Source: NCEH01 sp043195195 (lineage in GTDB: Bacteria > Pseudomonadota > Alphaproteobacteria > Rhizobiales > Xanthobacteraceae). Taken from it: a stretch of DNA of 64,000 nt. The position numbers and the translations under genes are program-made. The notes under the pieces are model-generated. The model did not search any database and had not been told where the DNA came from. It was given only the letters and a program-made list of their open reading frames with translations. The first letter of the stretch is position 1. Every line of letters starts with the position of its first letter. This document shows positions 24,960-34,203 of this stretch, one piece after another. The stretch spans positions 1-64,000 of the forward strand of contig NZ_JBAFWT010000020.1 of NCBI RefSeq assembly GCF_043195195.1. Reading direction: 5' to 3'.

Positions 24960-26543
24960 TCAGCTTGTGGCCTTCACGCGCACCGGGCGCAGGAGGAAGG
25001 CGGGGAGGTGGGACATGTCCGCCGGCTCGTTCACCGGGGGACGCTCGCGACGCTGCGGACGTGCCGCTTCGCGGGGTTCGCGGCTTGTCTCACGAGGAGC
25101 GTTGTCGCGGGCAGCCACTTCACGGGCAGGGGCCTCGCGTGGTTCGCGCGGCGGGCGCGGCTCGCGCGGCGGACGTGCCTCGCGGGCGGGCGCGGCCGCG
25201 ATTTCAGCCGGCACCTCTTCACGGGGCGCCCCTTCACGAGCGGCGCCATCGCGGGGCTTGCGGTTGCGGGTGTTTTGCCGCTCGGTGCGCGGCACATCGC
25301 CTTCTTCCGGTCGGGCCGAACGGCCCTTGTCGCGACCACGGCCCCCATCGCGGCCCTTGTCGCGACCGCGCTTGTCGCCGGCACCGGCAGATCGGCGCTC
25401 CCGCGGCGGGGCTTCGCCCAAAGGCTCGCCCTGCCAGGGAATGGGATTGCCGATCAGCTTTTCGATCGCGGCAAGCGATTTCAGGTCGTCATGGGTCATC
25501 AAGGCGATGGCCATGCCGCTGCGCCCCGCCCGGCCGGTGCGGCCGATGCGGTGGACATAATCCTCCGCATGGTGGGGCACGTCATAATTGAACACATGGC
25601 TCACGGCCGGAATGTCGAGGCCGCGCGCCGCCACATCGGACGCCACAAGCAATGTCGCCTCGCCGCTCCGGAATTGGTCCAGAGCCGTAGTCCGCGAGCG
25701 CTGGTCCATGTCGCCATGGAGGCACACGACATTGAAACCGTGCTTTTGCAGCGAGCGGTGAACCACCGAGACCTCGCTTTTGCGATTGCAGAAGATGATG
25801 CCGTTCTGCAAGCCCTCGGCACCGCGGATCAATTCGCGCAGCTTCTCGCGCTTCTCGTAATCCTCGCGGCCGGTGGCCACCAGAACCTGGGTCACGGTGG
25901 TTGCCGTGGACGCGGGCTTGGAGACTTCCACGCGCACCGGGTTGGAGAGGAACTGCGACACCAGGCGCTGGATTTCCGGCGGCATGGTAGCTGAGAAGAA
26001 CAGCGTCTGGCGGGTGAAGGGCACCAGCTTGCAGATGCGTTCGATGTCGGGGATGAAGCCCATGTCGAGCATCCGGTCGGCCTCGTCGATGACGAGCACC
26101 TCGATGCCGGAAAGCAGAAGCTGCCCGCGCTCCACATGGTCGAGCAGCCGGCCCGGGGTGGCGATGAGCACATCGACGCCGCGCACCAGCTTGGTGTTCT
26201 GATCGCCGAACGAGACGCCGCCGATGAGCAGCGCGACGTTCAGCTTATGGTTCTTGCCGTAGCGGGCAAAGCTGTCCTCAACCTGCGCGGCGAGTTCGCG
26301 CGTCGGTTCGAGGATTAGGGTGCGCGGCATGCGCGCCCGCGCTCGGCCCTGCTCCAGCAAGGTCAACATGGGGAGGGTGAATGCGGCGGTCTTGCCGGTG
26401 CCCGTCTGCGCCAAGCCCAGCACGTCGCGCCGGGCGAGAACGTGCGGAATGGCTTGCGCCTGGATCGGCGTAGGAGTGGTGTAGCCGGACGCCGTGACGG
26501 CCGAGAGGACCTTTTCGCTCAGGCCGAGTTCGGAAAATGACAT
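24960..26543 (-). CDS. DEAD-box RNA helicase, RhlE-like
   Basis: This is an ATP-dependent RNA helicase probably acting in ribosome assembly or RNA decay. The 527-residue product has a Q motif (TPTPIQAQAI), motif I AQTGTGKT at 45-52, PTRELA at 80-85, DEAD at 153-156, SAT at 184-186, and motif VI HRIGRTGRAGR near 335. From about residue 380 to the end it is a low-complexity basic tail rich in Arg-Asp/Gly and in Pro-Arg-Glu repeats, likely a disordered RNA-binding extension. A roughly 115-base leader with two tandem hairpins precedes it. Assignment to RhlE rather than DeaD rests on overall length and core. Confidence 0.93.
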   Translation of the reverse strand: MSFSELGLSEKVLSAVTASGYTTPTPIQAQAIPHVLARRDVLGLAQTGTGKTAAFTLPMLTLLEQGRARARMPRTLILEPTRELAAQVEDSFARYGKNHKLNVALLIGGVSFGDQNTKLVRGVDVLIATPGRLLDHVERGQLLLSGIEVLVIDEADRMLDMGFIPDIERICKLVPFTRQTLFFSATMPPEIQRLVSQFLSNPVRVEVSKPASTATTVTQVLVATGREDYEKREKLRELIRGAEGLQNGIIFCNRKSEVSVVHRSLQKHGFNVVCLHGDMDQRSRTTALDQFRSGEATLLVASDVAARGLDIPAVSHVFNYDVPHHAEDYVHRIGRTGRAGRSGMAIALMTHDDLKSLAAIEKLIGNPIPWQGEPLGEAPPRERRSAGAGDKRGRDKGRDGGRGRDKGRSARPEEGDVPRTERQNTRNRKPRDGAAREGAPREEVPAEIAAAPAREARPPREPRPPREPREAPAREVAARDNAPRETSREPREAARPQRRERPPVNEPADMSHLPAFLLRPVRVKATS

Positions 26544-26580
26544 ATCGTCGCTTAATGCGGCAGCGCTCCGCTTATCGCAG

Positions 26581-26620
26581 GCCCCGTGCCGTACGGGGCT
26601 GGGCGAGCGGTCGTCGCTCG
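26581..26620 (-). promoter_or_regulatory. Tandem hairpins in the RNA helicase 5' leader
   Basis: Two perfect hairpins lie 38-77 bases upstream of the helicase start: GCCCCGT/ACGGGGC (26581-26599, five-base loop) and CGAGCG/CGCTCG (26604-26620, five-base loop). No T run follows, so they are not terminators. Structured leaders can tune cold-shock helicase expression, but that role here is inference. Confidence 0.4.
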
Positions 26621-26657
26621 GCGCGCTTGGATTCGAAATAATCGGACGACGCCTTGT

Positions 26658-26685
26658 AACGTAAGGATTTTGTGCGCTGTGTCAA
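26658..26685 (-). promoter_or_regulatory. Candidate promoter of the RNA helicase gene
   Basis: Reading the minus strand, TTGACA (26685-26680) is a perfect -35 box, followed after 16 bases by TACGTT (26663-26658) as a moderate -10 box. Transcription from here would produce a leader of roughly 110 bases that contains the two hairpins described at 26581-26620. Confidence 0.5.
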
Positions 26686-26841
26686 TGCTTGTCATCTCGG
26701 GTGCCATGCACCAGCGGAATTATAGGCCCGTCGGCCATGCGAAACCGGCCTTGACCCCCTTGCGAATGGGCGCCAAGGAAACCGTCCGCGTCGAACCCTT
26801 CTTCAGGGCGGCGTCCCGCCTTTCCCTCAAGCTGTGCCACC

Positions 26842-28019
26842 ATGCCCTTCCTTCTGGTCCTCGGTCTGGCCGGGTTCGCCAGCGCCTTCTCCATGCGCGC
26901 GGTGGATCCGATGCTCAACCTGCTGGCGGCGGATCTTGCCGTGACGCTGCAGCGCGCGGCCCTGCTCGCTAGCGCCTTCTCCTTGCCCTATGCGGCCATG
27001 CAGTTGGTGTTCGGACCCATTGGCGATGCGGTGGGCAAGGTGCGCCTGATCCGCGTGACGCTTTCCATGCTCTGCCTCGGCCTGATCGGCTGCGCGCTGG
27101 CACCGAGCCATGACGCCCTGCTCGCGGGACGCATCTTTTCAGGGGGGTGGGCCGGCGGGGTGATCCCCGTGGCGCTGGCAACGGTAGGCGACCGGGTCAC
27201 CATGCAACAGCGCCCCCAGGCGCTCGGCCGTCTGCTGATGGCGATCGTACTGGGCCAGCTCGGCGGCGCCATGGCCTCGGGCATGATCTCGACACTTATC
27301 GGCTGGCGCGCGGTGTTCTGGTGCGCGGCGGTGGTGGCCGGCACGCGGCGCTCGGCGCCATGTTGTTCATGGGCGAGACCGCCATTCCGCAACGGCCTTC
27401 GCTCCGGGGCGCCCTGGCGCGCTATGGTGTGGTGTTCGGAAACCCCTTGTCGATCCGCCTGTTCCTGGTTGCTGCGATCGAGGGCGCGCTGATCTTCGGC
27501 GTATTTCCCTTCGTCGCCGCGCACATGGTCGGGCGCGCGCTCGGGGATGCGGTCGAGGCGGGCTTCGCCTTGGGCATGTTCGGCCTCGGCGGGGTGATCT
27601 ACACCTTTCTCGTCGCCGTGCTCGTGCGGCGCCTCGGCCTTTCCGGGATGGCGGGGCTCGGCGCCACCCTCGCGGGGCTGTGTCTGATCGCCATCGCGCT
27701 GGTGCCCTCGCTGGGGCTGATGCTGGGCCTGTTCGGCGTGCTCGGCTTCGGCTTCTACATGATCCATAACACCCTGCAGATCATGGCCACCGAGCTGGTG
27801 CCGGCCGCACGCGGCTCAGCCGTCGCGCTCTACGCCACCTTCTTCTTTTCCGGGCAGGCGCTGGGCGCTCTGCTGGCGGCGCAGCTCATCGGCGTGATCG
27901 GGCCGGTGGAGCTGTTTGCCGGGGCTGGCGTCTGCCTGATTGCCCTCGCCTGGCCCGCCTCGCGCCTGCCGCGCCGCCTCAAGCCCGTGGCTCCGGCACC
28001 GGTGGATCCGGCCGTCTGA
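26842..28019 (+). pseudogene. MFS transporter interrupted by a frameshift
   Basis: Two overlapping reading frames together encode one major facilitator superfamily transporter of about 390 residues. The first starts MPFLLVLGLAGFASAFSMRA at 26842 and carries about six membrane segments up to FWCAAVVAG. The second frame continues from about 27343 with AALGAMLFMGETAIPQRPSL and six further segments to the stop at 28019. Moving from one frame to the other needs one missing base restored near 27341-27349, in a run of GC-rich bases. It is either a true pseudogene or a one-base sequencing deletion. The substrate is unknown. The 3' end is 4 bases from the parE stop (convergent). Confidence 0.8.
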
Positions 28020-28023
28020 GGGA

Positions 28024-30060
28024 TTAGATATCCAGCAGGTCCTCGCCGGCGAAAGCGGCCCGTTCGGAGATGAATGCGAAGCGCGCCTCCGGCTTGTTGC
28101 CCATGAGGCGCTCAACAACATCCGCCGTGTCGGCCTGCGCCGCCGCTTCGATGGTGACGCGCAGCAGGGTGCGGGTGCGCGGGCTCATGGTGGTTTCCTT
28201 GAGCTGCGCCGGCATCATCTCGCCAAGGCCCTTGAATCGGCCGATATCCACCTTGCCGCGTCCGGAAAACTCCTTCTTCAGCAATTGGTCCTTGTGGGCA
28301 TCGTCGCGGGCATAGAGGGTTTTTGCGCCCTGGGTGATGCGATAGAGCGGTGGCACCGCCAGGAACAGATGGCCTTCCTCGATCAGTTTCGGGATCTGGC
28401 GATAGAAAAAGGTGACGAGGAGGGAGGCGATATGTGCCCCATCCACGTCGGCGTCGGTCATGACGACTACCTTCTCATAGCGCAGGTCCGCCTCGCGATA
28501 CTGGGCAAGCGTGCTGCAGCCGAGCGCCTGGAGCAGGTCTGACAATTGCTGGTTCTGGGCCAGCTTGTCGCGCCCGGCGCTGGCGACGTTCAGGATCTTG
28601 CCGCGCAGTGGCAGCACCGCCTGGGTCTTGCGGTCGCGCGCCTGCTTGGCTGAGCCGCCAGCCGAATCGCCTTCGACGATGAAGATTTCCGAACCCGCCG
28701 CCTCGGTGTTGGAACAGTCGGCGAGCTTGCCCGGCAGGCGCAGTTTGCGCACGGCGGTCTTGCGGGAGATTTCCTTCTCCTGCTTGCGGCGCAGGCGCTC
28801 CTCGGCGCGCTCCACCACATAGTCAAGCAGCCGGTTTGCCTGCACCGGATTGGCCGCCAGCCAATGGTCGAGCGGATCGCGCAACGCCTGCTCGACGATG
28901 CGGGAGGCTTCGGCGGTCGCAAGGCGGTCCTTGGTCTGGCCCTGGAATTCCGGTTCGCGGACGAACACGGAAAGCATGGCGGCGCAGCCGGCGGTGATAT
29001 CGTCGCCGATCAGGAGCGCGCCGCGCTTTGCCTGGCCGATGCGCTCGGCATAATCGCGCATGCCCTTGAGCAGCACGAGGCGCAGGCCGTTCTCATGGGT
29101 GCCGCCGTCGTGGGTCGGGATGGTGTTGCAATAAGAGGAGATGGCGCCCTCGCCATCTGCAACCCAGGCCACCGCCCATTCCACCGAGCCATGGCCACCC
29201 TGCTTCTGGATGCGGCCGGCGAAAATCTCGTTGTGGACCAGCGTCTGGCCTTCGAGATCGCCGGCGAGATAGTCCTTCAGGCCTCCGGGAAAGCGGAAGC
29301 TCATCTTTTCCGGCACGCCGGTGGTGCCCACCAGCAGTGCGGGATCACAAGACCAGCGGATTTCCACGCCGCCGAACAGATAGGCCTTCGAACGCGCCAT
29401 ACGGAACACGCGGGCGGGATCGAAATGCACGCCCGCGCCGAAGATCTCCGGGTCGGGATGGAAGCGCACCTTGGTGCCGCGCCGGTTGGTGATGCGGCCC
29501 ACCTCCGTCAGCGGGCCGAGCGGGGCGCCCTTGGAATAGCTCTGGCGGTAGAGCGTCTGGTTGCGCGCCACCTCGATTTCCAGATGGTCGGAGAGCGCAT
29601 TCACCACCGAAACGCCAACGCCATGCAGGCCGCCCGACGTCTCATAGACCTTGCTGTCGAATTTTCCGCCCGCGTGCAGGGTCGTCATGATGACTTCGAC
29701 GGTGGATTTTCCGGGGAATTTGGGATGCGCCTCCACCGGAATGCCGCGCCCATTGTCGCTGACGGTCAGCGTGCTGTCGGCGGCAAGATGGACCTCGATG
29801 AAGGTGGCGTGTCCGGCCACCGCCTCGTCCATGGAATTGTCGATCACCTCGGCGAACAGATGATGCAGCGCCTTGATGTCCGTTCCGCCGATATACATGC
29901 CGGGGCGGCGGCGCACCGGCTCCAGCCCTTCCAGCACCTCGATATGGGCGGCGGTATAATCGCTCGCCATCTCCGGCACGGCGGCGGGCGCCTTGGCGCG
30001 CGGGGTCGCGGCCTTGCGGGCGGGGGAGGGTGCGGCAAACAGATCGTCGTTATCGGACAT
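28024..30060 (-). CDS. parE: DNA topoisomerase IV subunit B
   Basis: ParE supplies the ATPase of topoisomerase IV, which decatenates daughter chromosomes. The 678-residue product opens MSDNDDLFAAPSPARKAATP and has the GHKL ATPase region (VLEGLEPVRRRPGMYIGG, GRGIPVEAHP, SGGLHGVGVSVVNAL). The Toprim motif EGDSAGGSAKQARDRKTQAV and DADVDGAHI follow. A Met at 30105 is in frame, but the alphaproteobacterial N-terminus starts at 30060. It is divergent from argC across about 230 bases. Confidence 0.96.
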   Translation of the reverse strand: MSDNDDLFAAPSPARKAATPRAKAPAAVPEMASDYTAAHIEVLEGLEPVRRRPGMYIGGTDIKALHHLFAEVIDNSMDEAVAGHATFIEVHLAADSTLTVSDNGRGIPVEAHPKFPGKSTVEVIMTTLHAGGKFDSKVYETSGGLHGVGVSVVNALSDHLEIEVARNQTLYRQSYSKGAPLGPLTEVGRITNRRGTKVRFHPDPEIFGAGVHFDPARVFRMARSKAYLFGGVEIRWSCDPALLVGTTGVPEKMSFRFPGGLKDYLAGDLEGQTLVHNEIFAGRIQKQGGHGSVEWAVAWVADGEGAISSYCNTIPTHDGGTHENGLRLVLLKGMRDYAERIGQAKRGALLIGDDITAGCAAMLSVFVREPEFQGQTKDRLATAEASRIVEQALRDPLDHWLAANPVQANRLLDYVVERAEERLRRKQEKEISRKTAVRKLRLPGKLADCSNTEAAGSEIFIVEGDSAGGSAKQARDRKTQAVLPLRGKILNVASAGRDKLAQNQQLSDLLQALGCSTLAQYREADLRYEKVVVMTDADVDGAHIASLLVTFFYRQIPKLIEEGHLFLAVPPLYRITQGAKTLYARDDAHKDQLLKKEFSGRGKVDIGRFKGLGEMMPAQLKETTMSPRTRTLLRVTIEAAAQADTADVVERLMGNKPEARFAFISERAAFAGEDLLDI

Positions 30061-30289
30061 GAGGCTCTTTGGGTCGCTGAAGGGCGAATCGCCACCGGCC
30101 ATCATGCCAGGGCGAGGGAACGAAAGGGAACATACCGGAAACGCGCGTAGCGCGGGACCGGCGACTTATCCCTGTCTTTCGCCTGATATGGGATCGGTGT
30201 ACAGACCCCCGATCCACCCCGCTTCGCCGCACCGTGTGCGCGGGCTCGGGTGGCCAACGTCGCACAGCCCTCACGGGCGGGAGAAGGAT

Positions 30290-31345
30290 ATGTCGGAGTC
30301 GGCAAAGGCACGGATCGCGGTTCTTGGCGCCTCGGGTTACACCGGGTCCGAACTCGTGCGCCTTCTGCTCCGCCATCCCCGCGTCGAGCTGGTGGCCCTG
30401 ACCGCGGACCGCAAGGCTGGCCAGTCCATGGCGGACGTGTTCCCGCAGTTCGCGCCCTATGCGCTGCCCAAGCTCGTGACCATCGACGAGGTGGACTTCA
30501 ACGCGGTGGATCTCGTGTTCTGCGCGCTGCCGCACGCGACCACGCAGGAAGTCATCAAAAAAGTGTTCGAACAGGCGCCGGCGGTGAAGGTGGTGGACCT
30601 CTCCGCCGACTTCCGTCTGCGCGATCCCGGCGCCTATGAGAAATGGTACGGCCATCCCCATGCGGCGCTCGACCTGCAGAAGGAAGCGGTGTTCGGCCTG
30701 GTCGAGATCTATCGCGACGACATCCGCAAGGGGCGGCTGATCGCCAATCCCGGCTGCCACACCACCACCTCGATCCTACCGGCCGTGCCGTTGCTGGAAG
30801 CCGGCGCTATCGAGCCGGAAACCATCGTCATCGACAGCAAGACCGGCATGTCGGGTGCCGGCCGCTCGGCCAAGGAGGCGATGCTGTTCTCTGAGGTTTC
30901 CGAGGGCATCCACGCTTATAGCGTCGGCTCGCACCGCCACATGGGCGAACTGGACCAGGAATTCTCCAAGGCGGCAGGTCGTCAGGTCGCCCCCATGTTC
31001 GTGCCGCATCTCGCGCCGATGAACCGGGGCATCTATGCCACGCTCTATGTGCGCACCACGGGCGCAAAGGCGGAGGATCTCCACAAGATCCTTGTGGAAT
31101 TCTACAAGGGTGAACCCTTCGTCCATATTCTCCCGTTCGGCCAGGTGCCCCAGTCGCGCCATGTGCGCGGCTCCAACATGGTGATGATCGGCGTGGTCGC
31201 CGACCGGGCGAGCGGCCGGGCGATCGTGCTTTCTACCCTGGACAATCTGGTGAAGGGCGCCTCCGGTCAGGCGGTGCAGAACATGAACCTGGTGCTCGGC
31301 TATCCCGAGACGCTGGGCCTGGAGCAGATCGCGCTGATGCCGTGA
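30290..31345 (+). CDS. argC: N-acetyl-gamma-glutamyl-phosphate reductase
   Basis: ArgC reduces N-acetylglutamyl phosphate to the semialdehyde in arginine biosynthesis, using NADPH. The 351-residue product has the Rossmann motif VLGASGYTGSELVRLLLRHP at 11-30 and the catalytic Cys156 in IANPGCHTTT. The start at 30290 follows GGGAGAAGG; a much longer upstream frame (from 29993) overlaps parE antisense and is rejected. In many alphaproteobacteria argC follows rpsI, but here rplM-rpsI lie 11 kb away. A GGATCGG/CCGATCC hairpin sits in its leader at 30191-30215. Confidence 0.96.
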   Translation: MSESAKARIAVLGASGYTGSELVRLLLRHPRVELVALTADRKAGQSMADVFPQFAPYALPKLVTIDEVDFNAVDLVFCALPHATTQEVIKKVFEQAPAVKVVDLSADFRLRDPGAYEKWYGHPHAALDLQKEAVFGLVEIYRDDIRKGRLIANPGCHTTTSILPAVPLLEAGAIEPETIVIDSKTGMSGAGRSAKEAMLFSEVSEGIHAYSVGSHRHMGELDQEFSKAAGRQVAPMFVPHLAPMNRGIYATLYVRTTGAKAEDLHKILVEFYKGEPFVHILPFGQVPQSRHVRGSNMVMIGVVADRASGRAIVLSTLDNLVKGASGQAVQNMNLVLGYPETLGLEQIALMP

Positions 31346-31428
31346 GGCAATTGCGGCGCGGCTGTGCGTCACTCGACGTCGCCGCGCCGAATGCCTATGT
31401 GAGGGGCCTGTTGTGAAGGCCCTCATTC

Positions 31429-32208
31429 ATGCTCGTCGATAGCCACTGCCATCTCGATTTCCCCGATTTCGCCGAGGAACTGCCCGCCGTCGTGGAGCGG
31501 GCGCAGGCGGCGGGAGTGTCCCATCTCGTCACCATTTCCACGCGGGTAAAGCGGTTCGACCAGATCCGCGCCATCGCCGAGCGGTTCGAGAATGTCTTCT
31601 GCTCGGTGGGCACCCATCCGCACCAGACGGCGGAAGAGCCGGATGTGACGACGGCGGAGCTCGTGGCGCTCTCGGCCCATCCGAAGGTGGTGGCGATCGG
31701 CGAGGTGGGGCTCGATTATCATTATGACAACAGCCCCCGCGAAGCGCAGGCGCACGGCTTCCACACCCATATCACCGCCGCGCGCGAAACCGGCCTGCCG
31801 CTGGTGATCCACGCCCGCGAGGCCGACGACGACGTCGCCGCGATCCTGGAGGCTGAGAGCGCGAAGGGCGCTTTTCCCTTCCTGCTGCATTGCTATACCG
31901 GCGGGGCGGACCTTGCGCATCGCGCGGTAGCGCTCGGCGGCTATGTCTCCTTTTCCGGCGTCATCACCTTCAAGAACAGCACCGCGCTACGCGAGCTTGC
32001 CGCCGCCCTTCCCGCCGAGCGGCTGCTGGTGGAAACCGACGCGCCGTTCCTCGCCCCGACGCCCCATCGCGGCAAGCGCAACGAGCCTTCATTCGTGCGC
32101 GAGACCGCGACCGTGCTGGCGCAGGCGCGCGGCACCACGCTTGAGGACATCGCCGCGCGCACGACGCAGAATTTCTTCACCCTGTTCTCGAAGGCGCAGC
32201 GCGCCTGA
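31429..32208 (+). CDS. TatD-family metal-dependent deoxyribonuclease
   Basis: TatD enzymes are cytoplasmic metallo-hydrolases with a TIM-barrel fold, active as 3'-5' exonucleases in characterised members. The 259-residue product shows the HxH metal site at SHCHLDF (His6, His8), the bridging Glu in AIGEVGLDYH, LVIHAREADDD, and LLVETDAPFLAP near residue 200. It starts 83 bases after argC and precedes the CoA-binding protein by 46 bases. Confidence 0.93.
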   Translation: MLVDSHCHLDFPDFAEELPAVVERAQAAGVSHLVTISTRVKRFDQIRAIAERFENVFCSVGTHPHQTAEEPDVTTAELVALSAHPKVVAIGEVGLDYHYDNSPREAQAHGFHTHITAARETGLPLVIHAREADDDVAAILEAESAKGAFPFLLHCYTGGADLAHRAVALGGYVSFSGVITFKNSTALRELAAALPAERLLVETDAPFLAPTPHRGKRNEPSFVRETATVLAQARGTTLEDIAARTTQNFFTLFSKAQRA

Positions 32209-32254
32209 GCCCATCCGCGAAGCGTTGCGCGCGGTTGCGCGCGGGAGCCGTGCC

Positions 32255-32803
32255 ATGAACCATGATCGTTACGACGATGCCTATATCCGCGAGATCCTCA
32301 CCAGCGTGAAGACGGTCGCCGTGGTGGGTGCGAGCCCCAATCCGGCGCGCCCGTCTTTCTTCGTCACGAAATATCTCTCGGAGCGCGGCTTCGAGGTCTA
32401 TCCGGTCAATCTCGGCCAGGCCGGCAAGGAGATTGCGGGCCGCACCGTCTATGCCCGGCTTGCCGATGTGCCGGTCCCGATCGACATGGTGGATATTTTC
32501 CGCGCACCCGCTTTCGTGCCGTCGGTTCTCGAAGAGGTGCTCGCCCTCTCGCCGCTGCCAAAGGTGCTGTGGATGCAGCAGGGCGTGCGGCACGACGAGG
32601 TGGCCGCAAAGGCCGAGGCCGCGGGGATGAAGGTGGTCATGGATCGCTGTCCGAAGATCGAATACGGCCGGCTGTCGGGCGAGATCGGCTGGACCGGTGT
32701 CAACAGTCGCACCATTTCCTCCAAGCGCCCGCAGCGGCTGGGGGATGGCGTGCAGCGGCTCGCGCTGTCGCGGACGCCCAAGGCGCCGATCGGGCCGAAA
32801 TAG
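32255..32803 (+). CDS. CoA-binding domain protein
   Basis: The 182-residue product belongs to the small CoA-binding (YccU-like) family with a Rossmann fold. VKTVAVVGASPNPARPSFFV near residue 20 is the nucleotide-binding loop, and PKVLWMQQGVRHDEVAAKAE and MDRCPKIEYGRL follow. The family's role is unclear, possibly acyl-CoA sensing. GCGGGAGCC precedes the ATG. The neighbouring metY may be coincidental, though the two genes are often near one another in alphaproteobacteria. Confidence 0.88.
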   Translation: MNHDRYDDAYIREILTSVKTVAVVGASPNPARPSFFVTKYLSERGFEVYPVNLGQAGKEIAGRTVYARLADVPVPIDMVDIFRAPAFVPSVLEEVLALSPLPKVLWMQQGVRHDEVAAKAEAAGMKVVMDRCPKIEYGRLSGEIGWTGVNSRTISSKRPQRLGDGVQRLALSRTPKAPIGPK

Positions 32804-32864
32804 CCGGGGCGGCGGGTCAGAGCGGACCACCTTCGCTTAAACAACATTTTTTCGGTGGATGAAA

Positions 32865-32870
32865 TATAAT
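32865..32870 (+). promoter_or_regulatory. TATAAT-type -10 box upstream of metY
   Basis: A perfect TATAAT lies 49 bases before the metY start, within an AT-rich patch that stands out from the surroundings. No good -35 box is present at the right spacing, which suggests an activator-dependent promoter. The leader holds a tight CGGCA-TAA-TGCCG hairpin. Confidence 0.4.
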
Positions 32871-32919
32871 ATAACGTAAAGCCTACGGCATAATGCCGGG
32901 GACTTGGAGGAGACCAGCC

Positions 32920-34203
32920 ATGACCGACCGCGAACCCGGCTTCGCCACCCTTGCCATCCATGCTGGGGCCCAGCCCGATCCGACCACCGGGGCCCGGGCG
33001 ACGCCGATCTATCAGACCACCTCGTTCGTGTTCGACGATGTGGACCATGCGGCGGCGCTGTTCGGCCTGCAGACCTTCGGCAATATTTATACCCGCATCG
33101 GCAACCCAACGAATGCCGTTTTGGAAGAGCGCGTGGCGGCGCTGGAGGGGGGCACGGCCGCGCTTGCGGTGGCGTCCGGCCACGCGGCTCAGCTGCTGGT
33201 CTTCCAGACCTTGCTGACGCCGGGTGACGAATTTGTCGCCTCACGTAAGCTGTACGGCGGTTCGATCAACCAATTCACCCATGCGTTCAAGAGCTTCGGG
33301 TGGAATGTTGTGTGGGCGGATCCGGACGATATTCCCTCCTTCCAGCGTGCCATCACGTCCAAGACGAAGGCGATCTTCACCGAATCCATCGCCAATCCCG
33401 GTGGCGTGGTCACCGACATCGCGGCCATTTCCGATATCGCCAAAGCCGCCGGACTGCCGCTGATCGTCGACAACACCCTGGCGACGCCCTATCTGTGGCG
33501 CCCGATCGAGCACGGCGCCGACATCGTCATCCATTCCGCCACCAAGTTCCTGGGCGGGCACGGAAATTCCATCGGCGGCGTGATTGTCGACGCCGGCACG
33601 TTCAACTGGTCCGCCACCGATCGCTATCCCTTCCTTTCCAAGCCCCGGCCGGAATATCAGGGCATCGTGATTCACGAGACCTTCGGCAATTTCGCTTTTG
33701 CGATTGCGGCGCGCGTGCTCGGTCTGCGGGATCTCGGCCCGGCGCTCTCGCCGTTCAATGCCTTTCTGATTCTCACCGGCATCGAAACGCTCACCCTGCG
33801 CATGAAGCAGCACAGCGAGAATGCGCTGATGGTTGCGAAATTTCTCGCCGCTCATCCGGCGGTGGAATGGGTGAGCTATCCCGGCCTGCCGGAGGACAAA
33901 TATCACGCGCTCGCCCGCAAATATCTGCCCAAGGGCGCCGGCGCCGTGTTCACCTTCGGCCTGAAGGGCGGCTATGAGGCGGGCGTGAAGCTGGTTTCCA
34001 ACGTTCAGCTCTTTTCCCATCTGGCCAACATCGGCGACACCCGCTCGCTGATCATCCATCCCGCCTCCACCACCCACCGCCAGCTCTCCGACGAGGCGAA
34101 GGTTGCCGCGGGCGCCGGCCCTCAGGTGGTTCGGCTCTCGGTGGGCATCGAGGATGTGGCCGATATCATCGCCGATCTGGAACAGGCTCTGGCGGTAAGC
34201 TGA
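32920..34203 (+). CDS. metY: O-acetylhomoserine sulfhydrylase (MetY-type)
   Basis: This PLP enzyme makes homocysteine from O-acetylhomoserine and sulfide, or acts in related trans-sulfuration. The 427-residue product has YTRIGNPTNAVLEERVAALE near residue 57, VDNTLATPYLWRPIEHGADI, and the PLP lysine Lys209 in IHSATKFLGGHG. Its length (about 430) fits OAH sulfhydrylases rather than shorter cystathionine enzymes. TTGGAGGAGACC precedes the ATG. Its 3' end overlaps the convergent LysR gene by 38 bases. Confidence 0.92.
   Translation: MTDREPGFATLAIHAGAQPDPTTGARATPIYQTTSFVFDDVDHAAALFGLQTFGNIYTRIGNPTNAVLEERVAALEGGTAALAVASGHAAQLLVFQTLLTPGDEFVASRKLYGGSINQFTHAFKSFGWNVVWADPDDIPSFQRAITSKTKAIFTESIANPGGVVTDIAAISDIAKAAGLPLIVDNTLATPYLWRPIEHGADIVIHSATKFLGGHGNSIGGVIVDAGTFNWSATDRYPFLSKPRPEYQGIVIHETFGNFAFAIAARVLGLRDLGPALSPFNAFLILTGIETLTLRMKQHSENALMVAKFLAAHPAVEWVSYPGLPEDKYHALARKYLPKGAGAVFTFGLKGGYEAGVKLVSNVQLFSHLANIGDTRSLIIHPASTTHRQLSDEAKVAAGAGPQVVRLSVGIEDVADIIADLEQALAVS

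Noticed and set aside
32804..32919. SAM riboswitch before metY
   Set aside because: There is a tight CGGCA-TAA-TGCCG hairpin, but neither the SAM-II pseudoknot pattern nor the SAM/SAH core is recognisable. A covariance-model search would settle it.
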